The translations under genes and the position numbers were made by a program. The notes below the pieces were generated by a model. It was not told the origin of the DNA, did no database searches, and was given only the letters and a program-made list of their open reading frames with translations. From contig NZ_SACT01000005.1 of assembly GCF_004016515.1 (NCBI RefSeq), forward strand, positions 1-64,000: 64,000 bases of DNA, written 5' to 3'. Source of the stretch: Rubrivivax albus. GTDB taxonomy: Bacteria; Pseudomonadota; Gammaproteobacteria; Burkholderiales; Burkholderiaceae_C. The number at the start of each line of letters is the position of its first letter. The stretch's first letter is position 1. Shown in pieces: positions 31,331 through 41,233 of the stretch.

Positions 31331-32112
31331 GTGACGAGTTGATCCTGTGCGCGCGAGACGAAGGCGGCATCGCCACCGTCACGCTGAACCGGCCGGACAA
31401 GCTCAACGCGATGACCCGGCCGATGTGGCAGCGGCTGGGGGCGCTGATGCGCGAGCTGTCCGCCGACGGGTCGCTGCGCTGCGTGGTCATCCGCGGCGCG
31501 GGCGGCAAGGCGTTTTCGCCGGGCAACGACATCGGCGAGTTCGCCACCACCCGCAGCAACTTCGAGCAGGGCAAGGCGTATGGCGCCATCCTGCACGGCG
31601 CCCTGGGCGCGATCGCCGAGTGCCCGCACCCCGTCGTGGCGCTCATCGAGGGCATCTGCGTGGGCGGCGGGCTGGAGATCGCGGCGCTGTGCGACCTGCG
31701 CATCTGCGGTGAGAGCAGCCGCTTCGGCGTGCCGATCAACAAGCTGGGCCTGGTGATGGCGCACGCCGAGCTGGCGGCGCTGGTGCAGCTGGCCGGCCGC
31801 GCCACGGCGCTGGAGCTGCTGCTGGAAGGCCGCATCGTCGGCGCCCGCGAAGCGCTGGACAAGCAGCTGGTGCACCGCGTGGTGGCCGACGATCAGGTCG
31901 AGACCGAGGCCTACGCCACGGCCCGCCGCATCGCCGCCGGCGCGCCCCTGGTGGCACGCTGGCACAAGCAGTTCCTGCGGCGGCTGGCGGTGGATGCGCC
32001 CTTGTCGGAGGCGGAGCGCGATGAAGGCTTCCGCTGCTACGACACCGAGGACTTCCGCATCGGCTACCGCGCGTTCCTGGACAAGACGACGCCGGAGTTC
32101 ATCGGCCGATGA
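31327..32112 (+). CDS. Enoyl-CoA hydratase/isomerase family protein
   Basis: A 261-residue crotonase-fold protein. It has the LNRPDKLNAMTRPMW start and the two oxyanion-hole segments AFSPGNDIGEF and EGICVGGGLEIAALCDLRI, then FGVPINKLGLVMA. A Glu/Asp at the usual catalytic position is uncertain: the region after the second oxyanion loop reads INKLGLVMAHAELAAL, so Glu is possible at the A-H-A-E position. It may hydrate, isomerise or decarboxylate an acyl-CoA made by the neighbouring CoA-transferase. Its ATG overlaps the dctM stop and its own stop overlaps the next gene, so it belongs to the same operon as the TRAP transporter. Confidence 0.85.
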   Translation: MSDELILCARDEGGIATVTLNRPDKLNAMTRPMWQRLGALMRELSADGSLRCVVIRGAGGKAFSPGNDIGEFATTRSNFEQGKAYGAILHGALGAIAECPHPVVALIEGICVGGGLEIAALCDLRICGESSRFGVPINKLGLVMAHAELAALVQLAGRATALELLLEGRIVGAREALDKQLVHRVVADDQVETEAYATARRIAAGAPLVARWHKQFLRRLAVDAPLSEAERDEGFRCYDTEDFRIGYRAFLDKTTPEFIGR

Positions 32113-33308
32113 CCGGCCCGCTGGACGGCGTCGTCGTGCTGGAGCTGGCCCAGATCATGGCCGGCCCCACCTGTGGCAGCCTGCTGGCCGACCTGGGCGC
32201 CGACGTCGTCAAGGTCGAGAAGATGCCCGGCGGCGACGACACGCGCCGCTACGCCGAGCCCAGCGTGAACGGCGAATCGGCGGCCTTCATGATGATGAAC
32301 CGCAACAAGCGGGGCATCGCGCTGGACCTCAAGACCGAAGGCGGGCGCATGGTGCTCAAGCGCCTGGTGCAGCGTGCCGACGTGCTGACCGAGAACTACC
32401 GCCGCGGCGCGCTCGACCGCCTGGGCCTGGGCGTGGCCGACCTGCGGGCCCTCAACCCGGCGTTGATCTACTGCTCGATCTCCGGCTACGGCCGCACCGG
32501 CCCATCGGCCGACAAGGGCGGCTTCGACCTCATCGCCCAGGGCGTCTCCGGCCTGATGAGCATCACCGGCGAGCCTGGCCGGCCGCCGGTGAAGGTGGGC
32601 AGCCCGGTGACCGACCTCAACGCCGGCATCCTGGCCGCGCTGGGCATCGTCAGTGCCTACGTGCACCGGCTGAAGACCGGCCAGGGCCAGTTCGTCGACA
32701 CCTCGCTGCTCGAGGCCGGCATCCACCAGACGGCCTGGCAGGCGGCCATCTTCTTCGCCACCGGCGAGCCGCCCGGCCCCGGCGGCTCGGCGCACGTGAT
32801 GGCCGCGCCCTACCAGGCCTTCCCCACTGCCGACGGGTACATCACCATCGGCGGCGCCAACCAGGCGAACTGGGAGCGCATCGCGAAGCTGGTGGACGCG
32901 CCGGAGCTGATCGCCGACCCGCGTTTCGTCGACAACACGGCGCGCATGGCCAACCGGGACCAACTCGCTTGGCTGCTGGGCGAACACCTGAAGCAGCGGC
33001 CCACGGCCGAGTGGCTGACCCGGCTGGACGAGGCCGGCATCCCGGCCGGGTCGATCCACGACATCGAGGCGATGGCGAACGACCCGCAGACGCTGGCCCG
33101 CGAGATGGTGGTGGACCTGCAGCACCCGGTGGCCGGCGCGACGAAGGCGCTGGGGCTGCCGATCAAGCTGGGCGCGACGCCCGGTGGCGTGCGGCGGCCG
33201 GCGCCGACCTTCGGGCAGCACACACGCGAGGTACTGCGCGAAGCCGGGCTGGATGACGCCACCATCGATGACCTGCACGCGCAAGGAGCCGTCCACGCGC
33301 CAGCCTGA
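32109..33308 (+). CDS. CaiB/BaiF family CoA-transferase (class III)
   Basis: A 399-residue protein with the class III landmarks. ELAQIMAGPTCGSLLADLGADVVKVE is the N-terminal Rossmann-like start. Catalytic Asp lies in the SLLEAG segment or earlier, in FVDTSLLEAGIHQTAWQAAIFF, as in formyl-CoA transferases (Asp in the V-D motif). HPVAGATKALGLPIKLG and TPGGVRRPAPTFGQHTREVL close the protein. It moves CoA from one acyl group to a carboxylate, probably activating the imported substrate. It ends the operon that began with the aminotransferase, overlapping the hydratase gene by 4 bp. Two short pieces of its C-terminal half recur in a pseudogene 1.5 kb downstream. Confidence 0.9.
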   Translation: MTGPLDGVVVLELAQIMAGPTCGSLLADLGADVVKVEKMPGGDDTRRYAEPSVNGESAAFMMMNRNKRGIALDLKTEGGRMVLKRLVQRADVLTENYRRGALDRLGLGVADLRALNPALIYCSISGYGRTGPSADKGGFDLIAQGVSGLMSITGEPGRPPVKVGSPVTDLNAGILAALGIVSAYVHRLKTGQGQFVDTSLLEAGIHQTAWQAAIFFATGEPPGPGGSAHVMAAPYQAFPTADGYITIGGANQANWERIAKLVDAPELIADPRFVDNTARMANRDQLAWLLGEHLKQRPTAEWLTRLDEAGIPAGSIHDIEAMANDPQTLAREMVVDLQHPVAGATKALGLPIKLGATPGGVRRPAPTFGQHTREVLREAGLDDATIDDLHAQGAVHAPA

Positions 33309-33423
33309 GGTGCACGCGGCGTCGTCCGGGCCCACAGCGCAGGACGCTGCCAGCTCGGACAAGCCACGCTTGCGCCCTGCGCCCGGCCAGATGCCGGCGT
33401 CCTCAGGGTGGTAAAAGCGCAGC

Positions 33424-34473
33424 ATGCAGGACTTCGAGCGTCAGGTCACCACGGCCGCGCTGTTCGTGCTGGCCGCCCTGGGCCTTTGGTTGGTCACCGC
33501 ACTGTGGCGCCTGAAGCGTCTGCACCGACGTGGCCGTCTGGACGCACCGACGGACACCCGCCCCCACCCAGGCCTGCGCCTGCTGCGTGCGCTCGGTTCG
33601 CTCGGGCTCGTCGGGCTTGCGATCGGTCTCGCCGATGCCTGGCTCAGCAGCCTTCGGGGCGCACTCTTCCTGTCGATGTCGCTCAAGATCGCGCTGACGG
33701 CGACCCTGGTCGTCTGCGTGGCCCTGGAAGTCACCCTTCGCGCGCGGGCCCATGCCCGCCCCGGGGCCTGGCCGTGGATCCGCTCGGGCGTGGCGGCGCT
33801 GGTCTTCCTGGCGGCCACGGTGGTGCTGGCCCTGCGGCACCAGGCCTTGCACGCACATCCCCCGGCGTCGGCAGACACGCTGCTGGCCGCCCCGTTCGCC
33901 GGCCGGTGGGTGTCCACCGGCGCAGGCCCCACGGCCGCCAGCAACCACCACCATCGCATCGCCTCGCAACGGCATGCGGCCGACATCGTGCGCTTGTGCG
34001 ACGACGGTCGGCTCTACCACGGGAACGGCACGGCCCCGGCCGACTCATGTACCTGGGGTGCCGAAGTGCTGGCGCCGATCGACGGCAGGGTCGTGCAGGC
34101 CGTCGACGGCCTGCCGGACCAGGGCAGCCGAAGCACGCTGGCGGGCAACCATGTGGTGATCCGGCTGGACGACCAGCGCTACGTGGCCCTGGCCCACCTG
34201 AAGCAGGGCAGCGTGCGCGTGGCCGTGGGAGACACGGTCCGCTGCGGTCAGTTCATCGCCCTGGCGGGGGCTTCGGGCAACACCGACTTCCCGCACCTGC
34301 ACGTGCATGTCCAGGATTCGGCGTCGTACGACCTGCACACCAGCCGGTCGATCCCGTTCCGGTTTCGTGACGTAGAACTCCGGCGCCACCTGTGGTGGCA
34401 GCGTGTGGATTCGATCGACCTGATCGCCAACGACACGGTGCGTGCCGACGGCACGTGCCCGGGAGTACGTTGA
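33424..34473 (+). CDS. M23 family peptidase with N-terminal membrane helices
   Basis: A 349-residue protein. The first 140 residues contain about four hydrophobic helices (about 10-27, 54-71, 77-99, 116-137). The C-terminal half is a LytM/M23 domain. SQRHAADIV matches the metal-binding His-x-x-x-Asp site. VLAPIDGRVVQAVDG is the typical beta-sheet lead-in. NHVVIRLDDQRYVALAHLKQGS and the HLHVHVQD motif supply the other zinc ligands. All ligands are visible, so peptidoglycan endopeptidase activity at or outside the membrane is likely. Its stop overlaps (TGATG) the first codon of the panE-like pseudogene. It is not clearly linked to the catabolic operon upstream. Confidence 0.8.
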   Translation: MQDFERQVTTAALFVLAALGLWLVTALWRLKRLHRRGRLDAPTDTRPHPGLRLLRALGSLGLVGLAIGLADAWLSSLRGALFLSMSLKIALTATLVVCVALEVTLRARAHARPGAWPWIRSGVAALVFLAATVVLALRHQALHAHPPASADTLLAAPFAGRWVSTGAGPTAASNHHHRIASQRHAADIVRLCDDGRLYHGNGTAPADSCTWGAEVLAPIDGRVVQAVDGLPDQGSRSTLAGNHVVIRLDDQRYVALAHLKQGSVRVAVGDTVRCGQFIALAGASGNTDFPHLHVHVQDSASYDLHTSRSIPFRFRDVELRRHLWWQRVDSIDLIANDTVRADGTCPGVR

Positions 34474-34862
34474 TGCGCATCCTGGGCCTCGGCGCCGGAA
34501 GCATCGGCGGATGCCTCGGCGGTCGCCTGATCCAGGCGGACGCTGCCCTCATCTTTGCCGTCCGCCCTCTCCGCGCGGCTTAGCTCGCCGCCGACGGCCT
34601 GGTGGTCCAGAACCCGCACGCCGACTTCCAACTCGCGCCACCGGCGTTCCACTGTGTCGAAAACAGCGCGCGCATGGCCCACCGCGAGCAGTTGGCGGGG
34701 CTGCCGATCAAGCTGGGCGCCACGCCGGGCGGCGTGCGTCGGATTGAAGCGGTGCTGACGCTGCGGCCCGCGCGCCTGCTCCACGCCAAAGGCAGCGGCG
34801 GCCTGACGCAGGTCAACGACAGAACGCCGCGGCGTCCTATCGTGCCCCTACCGTCGACATGA
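34473..34862 (+). pseudogene. Chimeric pseudogene: PanE N-terminus joined to CaiB fragments
   Basis: The frame starts like the intact panE gene 1 kb downstream (RILGLGAGSIGGCLGGRLIQ) and continues with GLVVQNPHADFQLAPPAFHCV, matching panE residues 1 to about 65. An in-frame TAG at 34581-34583 breaks it. At about 34667 the same frame turns into SARMAHREQLA and, from about 34700, LPIKLGATPGGVRR. Both match the CoA-transferase encoded at 32109-33308, with the 180 bp that separate them there missing. The last 40 residues match nothing I recognise. It is a remnant built from pieces of two neighbouring genes and is not expected to give a working protein. Confidence 0.7.
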
Positions 34863-34888
34863 CGGGGCATCACAAGGCGGAACGTGTC

Positions 34889-35413
34889 ATGAAGTGCCCA
34901 CAACAGCGTACCCAGTGGCTCGGCATCGGCCTGGCTCTGGTACTGGGCGGGGCGGCCCTGTGGCCGACGCATGCCTCCGCGGATGAGCTTCGACTCAGGC
35001 ATGCCCACACCTTCGACCGTTATGAGGACGGCGGTTACCGGCGTGTCGGCGTCGCCATGCTGGCGTTGCCCGGAGGACAGCGTGAACCTGCCACGCTCGA
35101 CCTGCGCGGCTCGCTGACCGGGGCACAGGGGGATGGCTGGTTCGGCATGCGGGTCACGCTGCGCTACCGCTTCGACGATGGCTCCACCATCGAAGGGCGC
35201 ATGGAAGGCCGGTTTCGGCGCAGCGATATGGGCGAGGTGTCGGGGCCGCAGGAGGCCACCGGCGAGCTCACGGGCGGCAGCGGTCGCTTCCAAGGCATCC
35301 AGGGCCGCTTCACCATGGCCGGTGCGGCGGGCCTGTCGGTCCTGTCGCCCGGGGTGATGGCCGAGGTGTATGGCGACCTGATCGGCGAGTACCGCCTGCC
35401 GACGCGACCGTAG
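34889..35413 (+). CDS. Secreted beta-rich protein, possibly allene-oxide-cyclase-like barrel
   Basis: About 174 residues with a Sec signal peptide (charged start, hydrophobic WLGIGLALVLGGAALW core, cleavage near ASADEL). The mature part is beta-rich with alternating polar and hydrophobic residues: LRLRHAHTFDRYEDGG, then MRVTLRYRFDDGSTIEGRMEGRF and LTGGSGRFQGIQGRFTM. The G-x-G-R-F-x-G-I-x-G segment and small barrel pattern resemble the allene oxide cyclase/dirigent-like families, but this is a resemblance only. ATG 34889 is preferred because the signal peptide begins there; an in-frame ATG at 34859 adds ten polar residues. It lies between the chimeric pseudogene and panE. Confidence 0.55.
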   Translation: MKCPQQRTQWLGIGLALVLGGAALWPTHASADELRLRHAHTFDRYEDGGYRRVGVAMLALPGGQREPATLDLRGSLTGAQGDGWFGMRVTLRYRFDDGSTIEGRMEGRFRRSDMGEVSGPQEATGELTGGSGRFQGIQGRFTMAGAAGLSVLSPGVMAEVYGDLIGEYRLPTRP

Positions 35414-35478
35414 TCGGGGCCCAGCGTCCCGCGGCGCCCGCCTGGCGGGCTAGCATCGTTGTCCTCAGGAGGTCCACG

Positions 35479-36432
35479 ATGCGCATCCTCGTTCTCGGTG
35501 CCGGCGGCATTGGCGGCTACTTCGGCGGGCGGTTGATCCAGGCAGGCGCCGACGTGAGCTTTGCCGTGCGTCCCCGGCGCATGGCGCAACTCATGGCCCA
35601 GGGTCTGGTGGTGCAGAGTCCGCACGGCGACTTCCAGCTCGCGCCCACCACCTTCCGCTGCGTGGATTCGAGCACCGTCCGAGGCACCTGGGACCTGATC
35701 GTGCTGGCGCCCAAGGCCTACGACCTGGACAGCGCGCTGGACGCCATCTCGCCTGCGGTCGGCTCGGGCACCGCCATCGTGCCGCTGCTCAACGGCCTGC
35801 GCCACATCGACGCGCTGCAGGCGCGCTTCGGCGCCGCCCACGTGGCCGGCGGCACCTGCGGGATCCCGGCCACGCTGCGGCCCGACGGCACGGTGGTCCA
35901 GCTCGGGCCGCTGCACCGCATCGTCTTCGGCGCCCTGCCCGGCACGTCTGCATCGGCCGCAGCGTTGCTGGCCGCGCTGCGCGACGCGTTCGCACGCACG
36001 CCGGTCGAAGCCATCCTCGAACCCGACATGGTGCGCGCACTGTGGGAGAAGTTCGTCGGCCTGACCACGCTGGCGGCGATGACTTGCCTGATGCGCGGCA
36101 GCGTGGGCGACATCTTGGCCACCGACGAGGGCGAGGCCTTGTTCGCTGAGACGATGGCGGCCTGCGTCGCGACCGCCACAGCCGCCGGCCAAGCACCGCG
36201 CGAGGCGGCCCTGCTACCCTTCCGGAAGATGATGGCGGCACGCGGGTCGAACGTCACCGCGTCGATGCTGCGCGACCTGGAAGCCGGCCACGCCACCGAG
36301 GGTGCACACATCGTCGGCGACATGCTGGCCCGGGCACGGTCCTTCGGCATCGACCCCGGCCCCCTGCGGCTGGCGTGGTGCCACTTGCAGGCGGCGGACC
36401 ACCGCCGGCGGCGCGAGGCCGACGGCGGCTGA
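35479..36432 (+). CDS. panE: 2-dehydropantoate 2-reductase (ketopantoate reductase family)
   Basis: A 317-residue protein. The NADP-binding glycine-rich motif is RILVLGAGGIGGYFGGRL, followed by FAVRPRRMAQL with Arg for the 2'-phosphate. LIVLAPKAYDLDSALDAI contains the conserved Lys, VPLLNGLRHID the conserved Asn, and LWEKFVGLTTLAAMTCLMR the second Lys-containing helix. The family reduces ketopantoate to pantoate for coenzyme A, but paralogues act on other 2-oxoacids and this one sits away from other pan genes, so the symbol is provisional. It starts after a CAGGAGGTCC ribosome-binding site. Its N-terminus is duplicated in the upstream pseudogene. Confidence 0.8.
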   Translation: MRILVLGAGGIGGYFGGRLIQAGADVSFAVRPRRMAQLMAQGLVVQSPHGDFQLAPTTFRCVDSSTVRGTWDLIVLAPKAYDLDSALDAISPAVGSGTAIVPLLNGLRHIDALQARFGAAHVAGGTCGIPATLRPDGTVVQLGPLHRIVFGALPGTSASAAALLAALRDAFARTPVEAILEPDMVRALWEKFVGLTTLAAMTCLMRGSVGDILATDEGEALFAETMAACVATATAAGQAPREAALLPFRKMMAARGSNVTASMLRDLEAGHATEGAHIVGDMLARARSFGIDPGPLRLAWCHLQAADHRRRREADGG

Positions 36433-36438
36433 CTCAGC

Positions 36439-39048
<2,610 letters not shown>

Positions 39049-39073
39049 GGATGAATCCTCCGATTGCGATCAG

Positions 39074-39101
39074 ACATGGGGCCGGGTGCGGGGCTTTCAA
39101 G
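39074..39101 (-). promoter_or_regulatory. Sigma-32 heat-shock promoter of clpB
   Basis: On the minus strand, CTTGAAA (39101-39095) is followed after 13 bp by CCCCATGT (39081-39074). The sigma-32 consensus is CTTGAAA, 11-16 bp, CCCCATNT, and this site matches every position. It lies 26 bp upstream of the clpB ATG at 39048. Confidence 0.85.
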
Positions 39102-39163
39102 CGAAACGGCATTGCGCCAGCGCAAGGTGCGGCGCCCCTGCCGCTACAGTGTGCAGCGAATCC

Positions 39164-40696
39164 ATGCCCTCGCCCCCCCTGCTCCCACCCCTGCCCCCGG
39201 CCCTGTCCGCCAGCCTGCCGGCCAACCTGCCCGATGCGCCCGACGCACTGCGCGCCCTGGCCCGCGAACTCGACCGCACCGACCGCCACGACGACGCCGT
39301 GGCCGTGTACCAGCGCCTGCTGGCCCTGCAGCCGGGCTGGCTGGACGGCTGGTACAACCTGGGCCAGGCCCTGTGGCGCGCGCGCCGGTTCGACGATGCG
39401 CTGGCGGCCTATCAGCGGGCCCTGGACGGCGGCATCACCCGCCCCGAGGAAGTGCACCTGAACCGCTCGGTGCTGTATGCGCAGCACCTGGCCGATCCTG
39501 GCGCCGCACGGCACGAACTCGACCGCGCGCTGGCGCTCAACCCGCACTACCTGCCGGCGTGGCTCAACCTGGGCAACCTGCATGAGCAGGCCGGTGACCG
39601 CGTGGCCGCCGCCGACGCCTACGAGCGCGTGCTGGTCATCGACCCCCGGCACGCCCTGGCGCTGTCGCGCCTGCCCAACCTGCGCCGGCTGCACGACCCG
39701 CAGGACCCGCTGATCGCGCGCCTGCATCAGGCCCTGGCCGACCCACGACGCCACCCGGCCGAGCGTGCCGACCTGGGTTTCGGCCTCGGCAAGGCGCTGG
39801 ACGACGTGGGCCGGCACGACGATGCCTTCGCGGCGTATGGCGCGGCCAACGCGGCCAGCCGCCAGGCGGCGGGGCCTGCGGCCCGGTACGACCGGGCCGC
39901 ACACGAACGCCATGTGGACCGCCTGATCGCCACCTTCACCGCTCCCGCGCCGGCGCGCAAGGGAGATCCCAGCCAGGCGCCGATCTTCATCTGTGGCCTG
40001 TTCCGCTCGGGCTCCACCCTGGTGGAACGCATGTTGGCGGCGCACCCGCGCGTGACCGCCGGCGGCGAGCTGGACCTGCTGCCCGCGGTCGCGCGCAAGC
40101 ACTTGGCTCCCGGCGCCGACTGGACGCTGCTGCAGGACCCGACCTTGCTGCAGGCGATCGCCGACGGCTACTGCGCCGACCTGGCCCGCCGCTTCCCACA
40201 AGCGGACCTGCTGACCGACAAGCGCCCCGACAACGTGCTGCACGTCGGCCTTATCAAGACGCTATTCCCGTCGGCGCGCATCGTGATCACGCGCCGGCAC
40301 CCGCTGGACAACGGGCTGTCGATGTACTTCCTGCACCTCGGCTGGTCCATGGCCTACGCGCTCGACCTGGGTGACCTCGGACACTGGATCGCGCAGCACG
40401 AGCGCCTGGTGGCGCACTGGTGCCGCGTCTACGGCGACGACGTGCACGTGGTGGACTACGACGCGCTCGTCGCCGATCCCGAGCCGCCGCTGCGCGCCCT
40501 GCTGGCGTTCTGCGGGCTGGGCTGGGACCCGGCCTGCCTGGCCTTCCACACCACGGCCGGCGCCGTGCAGACGGCCAGCCTGTGGCAGGTGCGGCAGCCG
40601 CTGTACCGCCATGCCTCCGGGCGCTGGCGCCATTACGCCCGCCACCTCGGCCCGCTGCGCGACGCGCTGGGCTGGCCGGCGGGCCGCGAGGTCTAG
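39164..40696 (+). CDS. TPR repeat and sulfotransferase family protein
   Basis: A 510-residue protein. The first 210 residues hold TPR repeats (DRHDDAVAVYQRLLALQPGW, then DGWYNLGQALWRARRFDDAL, PAWLNLGNLHEQAGDRVAAADAY). The C-terminal 260 residues are a sulfotransferase: IFICGLFRSGSTLVERMLAA (about 274-293) is the PAPS 5'-phosphosulfate loop, and IVITRRHPLDNGLSMYF (about 371-388) is the 3'-phosphate motif. The acceptor is unknown; relatives in proteobacteria often act on polysaccharides or peptides. ATG 39164 starts the protein shortly after the divergent clpB promoter; sequence in frame upstream is not protein-like. The next gene starts 8 bp after the stop. Confidence 0.85.
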   Translation: MPSPPLLPPLPPALSASLPANLPDAPDALRALARELDRTDRHDDAVAVYQRLLALQPGWLDGWYNLGQALWRARRFDDALAAYQRALDGGITRPEEVHLNRSVLYAQHLADPGAARHELDRALALNPHYLPAWLNLGNLHEQAGDRVAAADAYERVLVIDPRHALALSRLPNLRRLHDPQDPLIARLHQALADPRRHPAERADLGFGLGKALDDVGRHDDAFAAYGAANAASRQAAGPAARYDRAAHERHVDRLIATFTAPAPARKGDPSQAPIFICGLFRSGSTLVERMLAAHPRVTAGGELDLLPAVARKHLAPGADWTLLQDPTLLQAIADGYCADLARRFPQADLLTDKRPDNVLHVGLIKTLFPSARIVITRRHPLDNGLSMYFLHLGWSMAYALDLGDLGHWIAQHERLVAHWCRVYGDDVHVVDYDALVADPEPPLRALLAFCGLGWDPACLAFHTTAGAVQTASLWQVRQPLYRHASGRWRHYARHLGPLRDALGWPAGREV

Positions 40697-40704
40697 GCGC
40701 CGCC

Positions 40705-41229
40705 ATGGGCATCCACCAGCTCCAGCTGCGCTACGACCCGGTGGCCGACCGTCTGCTGCTGTCGGTGCGAACGCACCAGGCCGAGCTGTACCGCGTCTGG
40801 CTCACGCGACGCATGGTGGCGCGGCTGGCCGCGCCGCTGCGCCAGGCCGTCATGCGCCTGGCGCTGCCACGCCGGCCGGACGCGCCGATGCCGGTGCCCG
40901 AGGCCCAGCCACTGCTCGAGCAGGTGGCCCGCGAACGGCCGCTGAAGGACGCGGTCTTCGGCCAGCCCTTTGCGGCCGGCGACCAGGACAGCCACCCGCT
41001 GGGCACCGAGCCGCTGCTGCCGGACGAGATCGACGTGCGCACGCCGGCGACCGGCGGCCTGCACATCGCGCTGCGCGAAACGCGTGGCCGCCGCCTGGAA
41101 ATGGCGCTGGGCGACGACCTGGCCACCGGTCTGACGCGGCTGCTCGACCAGGCCCTGGCCCAGGCCGAATGGGCCCTCCCGCAGCCCGTCGCCGCGACCG
41201 ATACCGGCGACTCGCCGAAGTTCAGTTGA
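40705..41229 (+). CDS. Hypothetical protein downstream of the sulfotransferase
   Basis: A 174-residue soluble protein of mixed composition with no family I recognise. Its start MGIHQLQLRYDPVADRLLLSVRTHQAELYRVWLTRRMV reads as a beta-hairpin followed by a helix. The middle is Pro/Glu-rich and the end is a variable Ala/Leu-rich helix with polar tail. It lies 8 bp after the sulfotransferase gene and 4 bp before the amidase gene on the same strand, so the three may be co-transcribed. No signal peptide or membrane helix. Confidence 0.55.
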   Translation: MGIHQLQLRYDPVADRLLLSVRTHQAELYRVWLTRRMVARLAAPLRQAVMRLALPRRPDAPMPVPEAQPLLEQVARERPLKDAVFGQPFAAGDQDSHPLGTEPLLPDEIDVRTPATGGLHIALRETRGRRLEMALGDDLATGLTRLLDQALAQAEWALPQPVAATDTGDSPKFS

Positions 41230-41233
41230 GCGG

